From: UBA1181 sp963648205
Lineage (GTDB): Bacteria > Bacteroidota > Bacteroidia > Bacteroidales > Paludibacteraceae
Length of the DNA stretch: 64,000 nucleotides
Assembly (NCBI GenBank): GCA_963648205.1
Contig: CAVJCT010000065.1
Coordinates: 44,259-108,258 of the forward strand
Reading direction: 5' to 3'
The position numbers and the translations under genes were made by a program. Positions 24,449 to 34,473 of this stretch are shown here, in pieces (position 1 is the stretch's first letter; the number at the start of each line of letters is the position of its first letter). Below the pieces are notes generated by a model. That model was not told where the DNA came from. It did not search any database and worked only from the letters and a program-made list of their open reading frames with translations.

Positions 24449-27400
24449 ATTAAGAGGTTTACCTATATATTGCTTTCGATAATAGCACTATTTTCGTTAG
24501 TGTTGATTTTCGGTTTTTTCGTGTTGCAGAATAAAGAATTGCAACACTCGGCTGTTGACGCTGTAACCGAAAGTCTCTCGAAACAAGTCGGAAGCAAGGT
24601 GTCGATAGATCAAATCGAGTGGAATTTTCCCAATAGTTTCGTTTTAAAAAATGTCTATATAGAGGATAGACAATGCGACACGATGCTTTTCATGAGTCGT
24701 ACGAAGGTTACGATCAATTTGCTCAAATTATTATCCTCTCAAATATCGTTTCGTACCATTCAGTTTACAGGGTTGGAAGCCAATTTGTCTGTCGATTCTA
24801 CCAACACTCCCAATTTCGGTTTTTTTATTGATGCGTTTAAACCAGACCCTAATGACACGGTGCGTGTAACTTGGTCGATGGATATTGAGTCTGCTGCGTT
24901 CGAGAATTGTCAGATCTCATATAAGAATCCGAATAAGTCAAATTGGATTGGACGAATGAATCCAAATGACTTACATGTGTATGATTTTAATGGATTTATG
25001 TACTTTAGATCCTTTGTGAAGGACTCGGTGAATATCATTGTTGAGGATGTTTCCTTTAAAGAAAAGTCTGGTTTGGTGGTCGATGAGATATCGTCTTCAC
25101 TTTTGGCTAATAAAGAGACAATGTCGGTGAAGAAATTCCTCTTTAAAATGCCGAATAGTGAATTGAGACTGAAGGAGTTAACAGCATATCACGATAACTA
25201 TACTGCATTTAAAGATCCGATAAATAAACTGAGACTTCGGTTTGAATTTGGTGAGACACATATACGTCCGTCGGATTTTTCAGTCTTTCGTCCTGCTTTG
25301 GATATGATCACCGAACCCGTTGAGATTCAGGGGGCTGCGTATGGTTTGTTGCGAGAATTTCAAGTGGCAAATTTGCTGATAAAATATGGTGATGCGACCT
25401 GTTTGTCGGGCAATATGTATGTGAAGGATTTGTTCCCTAAAGTCCAGAATGTCAAGTTGAATGGAACGGTAGACCGACTCTCTTCCAATGCTTCTGACTT
25501 GTCCGATATACTTTGGGTTGCCATAAAAAGAGATGTGCAACTTTCGAAAAGATTCAATGATATAGGCACTTTTGCTTACAGTGGTTCGTTGAATGGAAAT
25601 CTGACAAATATGCTGTCGGATGGATCAATCACAACTAATTTGGGTAAGTTGGATCTCTCCGTTTTGTTTACTGCGCCCGACTTACAATTGAATTCTTATA
25701 ATGTAAAAGGACAAATCAAAACGAATGATTGCCACCTGGATCGTTTCTTAGGAAAGGAATCTGGCTTAGGCAATCTGGCGTTCAATTTGGATATCGTGTT
25801 GGATAAACTGTCTGACCAAAATTTCAAATTGGCGGCAAAAGGAGATGTTGATTCATTTTATTATAAGAATTATTGTTATCAAAATCTAACGTTGAATGGT
25901 TCGTTTGACAAGAAAGGTTTTGATGGTACGTTGATAATGAGTGATAAGAATGCGGAATTCAATTTTGAGGGAAAGGTTGATTTGCGTTCGGAAAAACCAT
26001 TTTTCCATTTCAACGCTAATGTGATGAATTTCAATCTCTATGAAACACATTTGTTGAACGTTAACGAAAACTCGCAGACCTCTTTTAATATAGAGACCAA
26101 TTTTACAGGTAGCAATATTGATGAATTGGAAGGCTCGTTCTCAGTGGACAATTTCCTCTTTTCAAAAGGAGATCGTGAATTTGGAATGAACAACTTCAGT
26201 CTTTCAGTTGTTACCAAGCAAGATGATAAAAAGAAAATGTCCATTTTTTCTGATTATGTGAATGGAACATTGGTCGGAACCTATTCTTTTGCAACACTGC
26301 CAAAGTGCTTTTACAATTTGGCACATAAGTATTTCCCTGCTTTGATAAAAGATGAAAAACCTATACCAGAGGGGAATAAAAAGAATGATTTCACTTTCGA
26401 TTTGTCAGTCGAGAATATGGAGTCAATTCAGGATATTGTAGATCTTCCGTTGATTATTCAAGAGGAGTCTAAACTGAAGGGATTCTATAATGAGAATGAA
26501 CAGAAATTCCGAGTTCGTTTGGAAGTTCCATTGATGAAAAAAGGAAATTCTTCTTGGTCTGATTTGATGTTCCTGTGCGAAAATCCGAGAGACCAGCTGA
26601 AATTAATATGTCGTACAACCATATTACCTAAAAATAAACGTCGTTATCCTTATTATTTGTCAGTCAGTACATTGACAAAAGAGAATGATATTGACTTGAA
26701 AGTGTCATTTAATAATTCAGCAGAAACCACATACAGTGGAAAGATTGATTTGAAGGCATTGTTCAAGGATTATGAGAAAGGTAAAGGTTTAACAGCCGAT
26801 TTCTTGATTAATCCGTCGCATGTCTATTTGAATGATACGATGTGGACGATTCATGAAAGTAAGATTGCGATTGATAAGAAGAGGCTTGAGGTGGACAGTT
26901 TCCTTTTCAAGCATGAAGCACAGTTCTTATGCATCGATGGTACTAATACAGAGGAAGTTACAGACAGTCTGAACATTCATTTCAGTGATTTGAGTTTGGG
27001 CTATTTCAGTGATATCATTGCAAATCCAAATATTTCGTTTAATGGAGTTACGGATGGCGATGTTTTCTTGTTCCGACTTTTCAAGCAACCATTTTTCAAA
27101 GGCGGTTTGTACATTTATGATGGAGCAATCAATGAATGTGTGTTGGGTGATATGTCGGTCAACACTTCGTGGGTAGAGAAAGAAAAATGCATTGGTTTTG
27201 ATGTTGATATTTTGTCACCGTTCAAGGAAAAGTCAGCGTTGTCAAAATCAGTGATACATGGTGGAGTTTTCTTAGGCAATGATTCGCTCTATATTGGTGG
27301 CGATTTGAAAGATATTGATATGCGCTTTTTGCGTAAATATATGAAGAATGTCTTGCAAAACAACACCGGTACGGTGAGTGGGCATGTGGCAGCGTATGGC

Positions 27401-28990
27401 AAATTTGGAAATATCGGATTGGAGGGAATGGCGTATGTGAGAGATATGGCTTTTGATGTTGATTTCTTAAAAACGTCGTATGTGCTGTCTGATTCCGTGA
27501 AATTGACACCGCACACAATCGAGTTGAACCAAGTGCAAGTGTTTGATACTGAGGGTAATTATGCGGTTGTGTCGGGTATGATGTTGCACGATGCATTCAA
27601 GAATTTCAAATTTGCATTCGATCTCGGTTGTGATAATCTTTTAGTGATGAACACGAAAGAAGAGGACAATGAAACATTCTACGGAAAGGCGTATGCGCAG
27701 GGAGTTGGTCATTTCTCTGGTACTACCGAGGTTGTGAATATCAATCTGGCTATGAAAACTATGCCGAACACGTTGATGACGATACCAATCGAAAGTACTT
27801 CTTCTGCCAAAGAGAGTAGTTTCGTTACGTTTGTGGCGGCTGAGGATAAAAAAACGATGGCAGAGAAACGTAAGCAGAGACGAGAAAAATTGAAAAAAAT
27901 CTCTCAACAGAAGGCTGCATCGTCTACAGTTATCAATTTGGATATGGATTTGGAAGCCACCACAGATGCCCAAATTCACCTGATAATGGACGCTCAACAG
28001 GGTGATATTATCAAAACGAACGGAAATGGTTCTCTTCATCTTTCTTATAATACGAAGGATAATGCGTTCAAAATGTATGGTGGTTATGAGATAGAAAGAG
28101 GTGATTATTTGTTTACTATTCAGAGTATTATCTCCCGAAAATTTGAGATTGAAAAGGGTAGTATGGTTCAGTGGACGGGTAATCCAACGAACGCAGCGTT
28201 GAACATTCAAGCGAAATATGCGTTAAATGCTTCTTTGAATGATATCGTTGATGATCCGAATCTTCGTACTAATACAACCTTGGTGAATTGTCTGTTGGGC
28301 TTGACCGGAACGATTTCTTCTCCAATCATCAAGTTTGATATTGAATTGCCTAATTCTGACGATGATGTTCGAAGTAAATTGCGGAGTGTGATTAACACGG
28401 ACGAGGCAATGAACCGAAATATTGCTTCTTTGTTGGCTCTCGGACATTTCTATAACATGGATAAGAGTGCTTCATCCGTGGCAACAACCGAACTTTCATC
28501 TGTCGGTTTTTCAACACTCTCTTCTCAGTTGACAAACTGGATCTCAAAGATGAATCAGGATGTCAGTATCGGACTCAATTACCGTCCAACCTCTACGAAT
28601 ATGGATGGAACGACCACTTCCAGCGAGTTTGATGTCGCACTTTCAACTCAGTTGTTGAACGATCGTTTGCTGTTGAATGGTAATTTTGGTTATCGTGATG
28701 AGGTTACTGACGCAGAAAATATTTCTAACAGTATCATTGATTTTGATATTGAGTACAAACTGAATAAGTCAGGTAAACTACGAACAAAAGGTTTTAATCG
28801 TTCTAATAATAGTTACTTCAAACAGGCTCCAAACACGCAAGGTTTGGGTATCGTTTATCGCGAAGACTTTGATACTTTCTCGGAACTGTTCAAGTCTTAT
28901 TTAAACTCTATCAAGGGTGCGTTTAAACGTAAAGAACGCAATGTGGGTGATATTGAAAAGAAGGAAGAGGATGAGAATACACAGCAATAG
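24449..28990 (+). CDS. tamB: TamB-family inner-membrane/periplasmic protein
   Basis: A giant protein (1513 residues from ATT 24449; 1506 from TTG 24470) of the AsmA/TamB group, which bridges inner and outer membranes and is thought to move phospholipid or help outer-membrane assembly. One N-terminal anchor helix (about residues 7-25) is followed by long beta-rich sequence and a C-terminal TamB domain (about 1220-1470; YEIERGDYLFTIQSIISRKFEIEKGS is typical). A Lys/Arg-rich insert (KTMAEKRKQRREKLKK) occurs near residue 1135. The coding pattern clearly runs upstream of the TTG (IKRFTYILL), so I propose an AUU start at 24449. Confidence 0.88.
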   Translation: MKRFTYILLSIIALFSLVLIFGFFVLQNKELQHSAVDAVTESLSKQVGSKVSIDQIEWNFPNSFVLKNVYIEDRQCDTMLFMSRTKVTINLLKLLSSQISFRTIQFTGLEANLSVDSTNTPNFGFFIDAFKPDPNDTVRVTWSMDIESAAFENCQISYKNPNKSNWIGRMNPNDLHVYDFNGFMYFRSFVKDSVNIIVEDVSFKEKSGLVVDEISSSLLANKETMSVKKFLFKMPNSELRLKELTAYHDNYTAFKDPINKLRLRFEFGETHIRPSDFSVFRPALDMITEPVEIQGAAYGLLREFQVANLLIKYGDATCLSGNMYVKDLFPKVQNVKLNGTVDRLSSNASDLSDILWVAIKRDVQLSKRFNDIGTFAYSGSLNGNLTNMLSDGSITTNLGKLDLSVLFTAPDLQLNSYNVKGQIKTNDCHLDRFLGKESGLGNLAFNLDIVLDKLSDQNFKLAAKGDVDSFYYKNYCYQNLTLNGSFDKKGFDGTLIMSDKNAEFNFEGKVDLRSEKPFFHFNANVMNFNLYETHLLNVNENSQTSFNIETNFTGSNIDELEGSFSVDNFLFSKGDREFGMNNFSLSVVTKQDDKKKMSIFSDYVNGTLVGTYSFATLPKCFYNLAHKYFPALIKDEKPIPEGNKKNDFTFDLSVENMESIQDIVDLPLIIQEESKLKGFYNENEQKFRVRLEVPLMKKGNSSWSDLMFLCENPRDQLKLICRTTILPKNKRRYPYYLSVSTLTKENDIDLKVSFNNSAETTYSGKIDLKALFKDYEKGKGLTADFLINPSHVYLNDTMWTIHESKIAIDKKRLEVDSFLFKHEAQFLCIDGTNTEEVTDSLNIHFSDLSLGYFSDIIANPNISFNGVTDGDVFLFRLFKQPFFKGGLYIYDGAINECVLGDMSVNTSWVEKEKCIGFDVDILSPFKEKSALSKSVIHGGVFLGNDSLYIGGDLKDIDMRFLRKYMKNVLQNNTGTVSGHVAAYGKFGNIGLEGMAYVRDMAFDVDFLKTSYVLSDSVKLTPHTIELNQVQVFDTEGNYAVVSGMMLHDAFKNFKFAFDLGCDNLLVMNTKEEDNETFYGKAYAQGVGHFSGTTEVVNINLAMKTMPNTLMTIPIESTSSAKESSFVTFVAAEDKKTMAEKRKQRREKLKKISQQKAASSTVINLDMDLEATTDAQIHLIMDAQQGDIIKTNGNGSLHLSYNTKDNAFKMYGGYEIERGDYLFTIQSIISRKFEIEKGSMVQWTGNPTNAALNIQAKYALNASLNDIVDDPNLRTNTTLVNCLLGLTGTISSPIIKFDIELPNSDDDVRSKLRSVINTDEAMNRNIASLLALGHFYNMDKSASSVATTELSSVGFSTLSSQLTNWISKMNQDVSIGLNYRPTSTNMDGTTTSSEFDVALSTQLLNDRLLLNGNFGYRDEVTDAENISNSIIDFDIEYKLNKSGKLRTKGFNRSNNSYFKQAPNTQGLGIVYREDFDTFSELFKSYLNSIKGAFKRKERNVGDIEKKEEDENTQQ

Positions 28991-29007
28991 CAAGATGATT
29001 TTTACAA

Positions 29008-31068
29008 TCACCTTGCTCTATGTCTATTGTTTGGACGCTCTTCGTTCTTGCCTTTGTATTTGTTATGGCTGTTAGAGTTGCCGTTTCTGAAATTGTGTTC
29101 ACGGTTCTCAACTCTTCGCTCTGAATACCTGTTGCTTCTTGAATCTTTTCTCACCTCGTTGCTTTGTCCATTTCTTTCATCTTTTCTGAAATCCTTGGAC
29201 TTTTGTGGGGAAGAATATTTCGGTTGTGAAGAATTGTCGGAATTGGAAAAAAGTTGAGAAATCAAGTCCTCTCGACCGATTTTGCGAAGGTCATTGATAA
29301 TATCTCTTTGATTTTCTTTTTTATACCAGAAGAAGAATTTACGCTGTTCTAACTTGTCTTCTTTGCTATGGGGTGTCCACACTTTCTCCAACGTGTATGG
29401 GTGGATTCCCGTGTAGTATATCTCGGTGGACAACGTCATTGGAGTAGGCGTGAAATCTTGGATTTGCTCTAATTTGAAGTCCAAGTTTTTGGTGATACAC
29501 GCCAATTCTGCCATATCTTCTTCTCTACATCCTGGGTGACTTGAGATGAAATAGGGGATGAGTTGCTGCTTCAATCCATTCTCTCGGTTGATGCGATCAA
29601 AACAATCTTTAAACTTGTAGAAAAGTTGAAAAGAAGGTTTCCTCATCAAATTTAGCACATTGTCTGACGTGTGTTCGGGAGCCACCTTCAGTCTGCCAGA
29701 GACGTGGTTCTTAATGAGCTCCTCCGTATATTTTACCTGACTTTCGTGCGTTTTTTCATCAGTGTTTTCTTGCAACAATAGGTCATAGCGAACACCACTA
29801 CCAATGAATGATTTTTTTATATTGGGAATTGCATCTACTTTATGGTACAGTTCAATCAGGTCACTGTGGTCTGTGTTCATATTCTTGCAGATGGCTGGGA
29901 ATATGCAGGAGTAGCGTTTGCATTTGCCACAAAGTTCAGAGTTTTTGCCTCGCATTTTGTACATATTGGCAGATGGTCCGCCCAAATCGCTCAGATACCC
30001 TTTAAAGTCTGGTTGCTGTGTCAACTCTTTTACTTCCTCTAAGATGGACTCTTCAGAGCGCGACATAATGAATTTGCCCTGATGTGAAGAGATTGCACAA
30101 AATGAGCAGCCTCCGAAACATCCTCTGTGAATGTTCACTGAGAATTTAATCATATCGTACGCAGGGATGGTTTTCCCTTTGTACTTTGGGTGAGGTTGGC
30201 GAGTGAATGGTAGTTCGTATGTCGCGTCTAACTCGTCCGTTGTCATTGGTGGAAAAGGAGGATTGATAACCACCGTATGTTCATCATCTAACTGTTGCAA
30301 CAAACGTGCAGCGTGCAGTTTGTTCGACTCTTCCTCCGCGACACGGAAATTTTTCGCTTGCTTGACCTTGTCTTTTAAACACTCATTGTGAGAGAAAAGT
30401 GTGAGCGTTTCAACGTCCGTCTCTGGAATGCTTTGACTGTCAGCAATATATGCAGTTTGCGGAATGTCCGTCAGTTCAGACACTTTCTTTCCGTCTTTCA
30501 TTTTATCGCAAATCATTTTCAGAGGCAGTTCGCCCATTCCGTAAATCAGCAGTTCGGCTTTTGTGTCTTTTAAGATACAAGGTTTCAGTTCATCGTCCCA
30601 ATAGTCGTAGTGGGTGATACGACGAAGCGAAACTTCGATACCGCCAACAATGATGGGTACGTCAGGGTACAAATCTTTCAGAATGTTGCAATAGACAATG
30701 GTGGCACGATCGGGGCGAAATCCTGCTTTCCCATTGGGCGAATAGGCATCGTCAGAACGCAGACGTTTGTTCGCGGTGTAGTGATTCACCATTGAATCCA
30801 TACAACCAGCGCAAACCGCAAAGAACATACGAGGTTTCCCTAATTTTTTGAAATCTCGCAAATCATCCCTCCAGTTGGGCTGTGGAACTAAAGCGACTCT
30901 CAATCCCTCGTGTTCTAAGATTCTACCAACGACTGCTCCTGCAAAAGAGGGATGGTCAATGTAGGCATCTCCGTAGAAGAGAATCACGTCTACTTCATCC
31001 CATCCTCGAAGTTCCAACTCTTTTTTTGTCGTTGGAAGAAAATCTGAAAGTCTATACTCTTTTGCCAT
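29008..31068 (-). CDS. YgiQ-family radical SAM protein
   Basis: A 686-residue radical SAM enzyme of the YgiQ (UPF0313) family, function undefined. The N-terminal domain (SDFLPTTKKELELRGWDEVDVI, GDAYIDHPSF) resembles a cobalamin-binding-like fold; the 4Fe-4S motif CFGGCSFC is at about residues 319-326, followed by SSHQGKFI and the C-terminal YgiQ domain with HPGC and FTPTPMTLSTEIYYTG. The last 65 residues are low-complexity (Ser, Arg, Asn, Lys-rich), resembling an RNA-binding tail as in other Bacteroidota members. The ATG is at 31068. Confidence 0.92.
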   Translation of the reverse strand: MAKEYRLSDFLPTTKKELELRGWDEVDVILFYGDAYIDHPSFAGAVVGRILEHEGLRVALVPQPNWRDDLRDFKKLGKPRMFFAVCAGCMDSMVNHYTANKRLRSDDAYSPNGKAGFRPDRATIVYCNILKDLYPDVPIIVGGIEVSLRRITHYDYWDDELKPCILKDTKAELLIYGMGELPLKMICDKMKDGKKVSELTDIPQTAYIADSQSIPETDVETLTLFSHNECLKDKVKQAKNFRVAEEESNKLHAARLLQQLDDEHTVVINPPFPPMTTDELDATYELPFTRQPHPKYKGKTIPAYDMIKFSVNIHRGCFGGCSFCAISSHQGKFIMSRSEESILEEVKELTQQPDFKGYLSDLGGPSANMYKMRGKNSELCGKCKRYSCIFPAICKNMNTDHSDLIELYHKVDAIPNIKKSFIGSGVRYDLLLQENTDEKTHESQVKYTEELIKNHVSGRLKVAPEHTSDNVLNLMRKPSFQLFYKFKDCFDRINRENGLKQQLIPYFISSHPGCREEDMAELACITKNLDFKLEQIQDFTPTPMTLSTEIYYTGIHPYTLEKVWTPHSKEDKLEQRKFFFWYKKENQRDIINDLRKIGREDLISQLFSNSDNSSQPKYSSPQKSKDFRKDERNGQSNEVRKDSRSNRYSERRVENREHNFRNGNSNSHNKYKGKNEERPNNRHRAR

Positions 31069-31101
31069 CGCTTTATCCTCAAGAATCTTATAAATTCAAA
31101 T

Positions 31102-31130
31102 GCCGAGACAGACAGTCTGCCTCGGCTTTT
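31102..31130. terminator. Hairpin between a lipoprotein gene and ygiQ
   Basis: A 12-bp stem (GCCGAGACAGAC / GTCTGCCTCGGC, one mismatch) is followed by TTTT on the plus strand. On the minus strand, where both flanking genes lie, the downstream sequence is only moderately T-rich (ATTTGAATTT). It probably ends the lipoprotein transcript. Confidence 0.6.
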
Positions 31131-31150
31131 CCTTATTTATTGTTATTATG

Positions 31151-31891
31151 TTAGTACAACTGAACGTTTATTGTCTCTGCAACAACTGTGATAGTTCCGT
31201 CCGCTCCTGTTTCAACCTCTGCACCAACAGCGTATGTAGGGTCTTTGGATGAAAGTTCTGAAATCGCATACACATAGTATTTTGTGTAGGGCTCCAATTT
31301 TGGGAAAGAGTACATTCCATTGTCGTCTGCTCTGGTATCTGAAAGAACTTCCACACCATCGTACTCTCTGATGAAAACTCTTTCTCCTACGGCTGGAACG
31401 ACTTCTTTATCTTCACTCTTCATATATTGAGCGGTCAACTGTCCTACGACACCAGATTTACCACTGTTTTTCCCGTCAGTAATATAGAAAACGCCTGCGT
31501 CGACACAATTTCCATCGCTAATGTTCACGGTTTGTGAAACGGGTGTTTTTTCGCCAGATGCCAAGTCTGAGAAAGTGTAGACGGTATAGTTTCCGTCTGT
31601 CAAATATTTGAACTTGAAGGTTCCATTTTCTGCAGTACCTGTTTTGTCGTCATAGCCAGTTTGGTTGCTACCGTAATGGATGTAGACATTTTCATTTCTT
31701 GCTATGACCGTGTCAACTGCAAATGCGTATGAATCACCATTTTTGACGATTTGTCCATCATCGATTATTTTGTAAACTGTTCCGTAAATAGAACCTTTTC
31801 CTCCTTCTCCTTCATCTTTTTGACAAGATGAAAAAATCCCTGCAACGAATGTTAGAGAGGTTAGAAGAATAGCTAATTTTTTCTTGTTCAT
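31151..31891 (-). CDS. Predicted lipoprotein with two Ig-like beta-sandwich modules
   Basis: A 246-residue lipoprotein: signal ending GIFSSC (Cys23) with an acidic KDEGEGG after the Cys, a pattern linked to surface-exposed lipoproteins in this phylum. Two repeats resemble carboxypeptidase-regulatory/Cna-B-like sandwiches: GSIYGTVYKI... with GTFKFKYLTDGNYTVYTF (about residues 32-107), and SGVVGQLTAQ... with GMYSFPKLEPYTKYYVYAIS (about 143-220). The Tyr/Phe-rich strand near the end of each unit supports duplication. A structural or adhesion role is plausible; no enzyme motif is seen. Confidence 0.75.
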   Translation of the reverse strand: MNKKKLAILLTSLTFVAGIFSSCQKDEGEGGKGSIYGTVYKIIDDGQIVKNGDSYAFAVDTVIARNENVYIHYGSNQTGYDDKTGTAENGTFKFKYLTDGNYTVYTFSDLASGEKTPVSQTVNISDGNCVDAGVFYITDGKNSGKSGVVGQLTAQYMKSEDKEVVPAVGERVFIREYDGVEVLSDTRADDNGMYSFPKLEPYTKYYVYAISELSSKDPTYAVGAEVETGADGTITVVAETINVQLY

Positions 31892-31987
31892 CTTTCTTTC
31901 TGTTTTTAGTCAAACGAATGATGGCTAAGTTACAAAGCATTTCTTTGAGTGAAATTTCTTTCAATGAAAGCGTAATCTTGTATGGTT

Positions 31988-34288
31988 TTATTCAACGAAC
32001 TTGTCGTGGAAAATTAGATAGCCGATATTCAGTCCGAAATTATAATTTTTTTTCGGATAACTATAGTAGTTTGCGTAAATACTTGCTGTGATGTACTTTA
32101 ATTGTGCAACGACAGAAATTTCACCCAACCAATAGATCTTCGAAAATGGTTCATCGTATGTTGCGTTGAAGGTCGCATTGGGCGATATGGCTTTATAAGG
32201 GAGGTAGCCATAACTTTCTAATCGAATGTGCAAAATATCGTTGATTCTTACAATCGGTTTGACTCCTGCAGCGATGTAGGTGTTGGCTGAAAATGCAGTG
32301 TTGAACACCATCTTGGAGTGCGTGGTCGGCGTAAATGACGGCGCAATGAGTAGTGTCTCCATATAGTTGGACTCCAAACCATGAGTGGAGAAGACTCCTT
32401 CTGCCATCAATCCTAAAGAGAAATGTCTCGCTATAGGAATGTAATGGTCTATCATGGCAGAAACTTGAAACCAGTGCAAACTGTCGTGAAGCGTGTTGAT
32501 TATGTCGGTACTGTCAATTACAATATTTTCCTTTTTCGTTTTCTTTCCGAAAATATAAGACGCAGCGACCTTCGCTTTCGTTCCCGATACGGCGAATTGC
32601 TTGTGCGACAATGAGTTATGACGGTATGACACCGATACGTTTCCTAAACTATAGGTGGATATGTCGTATGTGTCATCATCATTGGAGAATAGTCCGTGAT
32701 ACTTATTTTTTATTTTTGCGACACCCATTCCTGCGTCTATTTCTCCCTTGAGAAGGAATGGAATACACAATTTTCCCTTTGCGTAAAACTCCGTATTGAA
32801 TCCTTCCATTGGAATATCGGTTTCGTAGAATGTGTTTTGCTTAATTGACAAACTGTTGTGCGTGATATCTCCAATGAATTTCAAACAGAATGGAAACTGG
32901 TAGGGAAAGTCGAATCGGGCTTGAAAATGTGCGTTTTTATACTGAATACCAATCTGTCCATCTAAGCAATAGTCGTATGATAAACGTTTGATTCCTATGT
33001 ATTTAGCACTGATATACAACTGATTAGATGTTGTTGAAGAAATATTTCCTCCAATTCCAAATTTGAGGTGATCATTCAATTTTGCATCTAATATGAGGTC
33101 GTATGCGTTGATTTCTGGATTCCAAACTGCATGGGGGATAATTTCCGCTATCTTTTGGTCTGATAGAAGTTTAAAGTAATTTCTTCGGAAACTGTTATAA
33201 CTGAAATAACTGTTTTTGGCGTGAAACGTTTTGGCAATGAATCGTTGTTGCAGGGGTTTTACACCACGAATGATGACGTTCTTGAAAAGTAATTGTGGCT
33301 TCTTCTGATTAAACGCAAAACGCTTTGAGTTGAGTGAATCTTCACTGATGGTTCGGCTCACTTTTGCTTTAATTTCATCGATATGTGCAATCGTGCTATC
33401 GTAACCAATTTGGATTAGTTCTTGCGCTCTGTCAAAGTCTAACAGACGTACATCTTTGTAATGAAAATCAATTATTGTACCTTTTTCTTGTGGTAATTGA
33501 TACTTCGAGTCTTGAATGATAAGGTTTTCAAGCAAAGCGATAGGGTCTCCGTCTTCTGCGTCTGAAACGCCCTCGCTGACATTACTTCCGATGATGTAGT
33601 CGGCTTTCAGTTCCTCGTTCATCACATCTAACGGAAAGTTGTTGTAGATTCCTCCATCCACCATCAAATGGGTGTTGACGCGAATGGGTTTGAAGACGAA
33701 AGGGAAGGACATTGAGGTTCGTACGGCATCTCCTAAATCTCCGTTTCGATGCACGTATTCTCCTTTTTGTGTTACGTCCGTTGCAATACAGCGGAAAGGA
33801 ACAAACAAACTGTCAAAATCTCCACCGCAAACTGTATTTGCTTGTGTGAAAAGGTACATGCAAGCTTGGTTCAACTGGTCGGGCGAGAGTAAACTGCTTG
33901 GAATGTCTGGTTTGATAAGAAGTGAATCACTAATGTTGAGTTTGAAACTGATAAACTCGGGCGACTCTTCTTCTTCTTTGAAATAAAATATGCTTTTCTC
34001 GTCAATATTGCCTTTCAGCCACGTCGTGAAATCACTTGAGGTTAGCAGTTGCTCCATCTCTTCGGGAGTATAGCCCATCGCATAAAGCGCACCGACGATT
34101 GAACCCATGGACGTACCTGCAATATAGTCAATCGGAATGTTGTTCTCCTCCAAGGCCTTGATCACACCGACGTGTGTACAGCCCTTCGCTCCACCTCCAC
34201 TAAGCACCAAGCCTACGCTCTGACCCTGCATCTGAAAAATGGTCAGAAGCAGCAACATAACGCTTATCAATGTCCTTAGTTTTTTCAT
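31988..34288 (-). CDS. Patatin-like phospholipase with C-terminal outer-membrane barrel
   Basis: A 766-residue protein of the RssA/PlpD type. After a signal peptide (about residues 1-23), the patatin domain (24-310) shows the oxyanion GGGAKG, nucleophile GTSMG, and Asp in DGGIYNNFP, so a catalytic dyad is present. A POTRA-like segment (about 330-400; IIRGVKPLQQRFIAK) leads into a predicted beta-barrel to the C-terminus. PlpD-type (T5d) proteins carry a lipase on a barrel in the outer membrane. ATG 34288 was chosen over TTG 34303. A -7 box TAAATTTG (minus) is at 34355-34348. Confidence 0.85.
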   Translation of the reverse strand: MKKLRTLISVMLLLLTIFQMQGQSVGLVLSGGGAKGCTHVGVIKALEENNIPIDYIAGTSMGSIVGALYAMGYTPEEMEQLLTSSDFTTWLKGNIDEKSIFYFKEEEESPEFISFKLNISDSLLIKPDIPSSLLSPDQLNQACMYLFTQANTVCGGDFDSLFVPFRCIATDVTQKGEYVHRNGDLGDAVRTSMSFPFVFKPIRVNTHLMVDGGIYNNFPLDVMNEELKADYIIGSNVSEGVSDAEDGDPIALLENLIIQDSKYQLPQEKGTIIDFHYKDVRLLDFDRAQELIQIGYDSTIAHIDEIKAKVSRTISEDSLNSKRFAFNQKKPQLLFKNVIIRGVKPLQQRFIAKTFHAKNSYFSYNSFRRNYFKLLSDQKIAEIIPHAVWNPEINAYDLILDAKLNDHLKFGIGGNISSTTSNQLYISAKYIGIKRLSYDYCLDGQIGIQYKNAHFQARFDFPYQFPFCLKFIGDITHNSLSIKQNTFYETDIPMEGFNTEFYAKGKLCIPFLLKGEIDAGMGVAKIKNKYHGLFSNDDDTYDISTYSLGNVSVSYRHNSLSHKQFAVSGTKAKVAASYIFGKKTKKENIVIDSTDIINTLHDSLHWFQVSAMIDHYIPIARHFSLGLMAEGVFSTHGLESNYMETLLIAPSFTPTTHSKMVFNTAFSANTYIAAGVKPIVRINDILHIRLESYGYLPYKAISPNATFNATYDEPFSKIYWLGEISVVAQLKYITASIYANYYSYPKKNYNFGLNIGYLIFHDKFVE

Positions 34289-34347
34289 TGTTGGTTTGAA
34301 CAACTTAACCTTTTAGTTGAATTTGTAATTTATTTGACTATTAATAA

Positions 34348-34355
34348 CAAATTTA
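34348..34355 (-). promoter_or_regulatory. -7 promoter box for the patatin gene
   Basis: Plus CAAATTTA reads TAAATTTG on the minus strand, 60 bp upstream of the ATG at 34288. Confidence 0.55.
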
Positions 34356-34424
34356 GGAAAATGTAAGGCTTATATTCAACGTTTTTGATGATAGTTATCG
34401 ACAATTTTAGATTTTTTCACGAAA

Positions 34425-34453
34425 AAGGGCGAGATCTTTTGAATCTCGCCCTT
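34425..34453 (-). terminator. Terminator after the acyl-CoA carboxylase operon
   Basis: A perfect 11-bp stem AAGGGCGAGAT / ATCTCGCCCTT with a 7-base loop; on the minus strand it is followed by TTTTTC. It lies 21 bp after the carboxyltransferase stop. Confidence 0.85.
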
Positions 34454-34473
34454 CTGTATGGGTAAAACCCTCT

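Noticed and set aside
27641..28210. 189-codon open frame antisense to tamB
   Set aside because: The product is Ile/Arg/His-rich with no fold, and the tamB frame is conserved here.
31102..31130. Plus-strand terminator for an unseen plus-strand gene
   Set aside because: No plus-strand gene or promoter lies upstream; the hairpin fits as the end of the minus-strand lipoprotein transcript.
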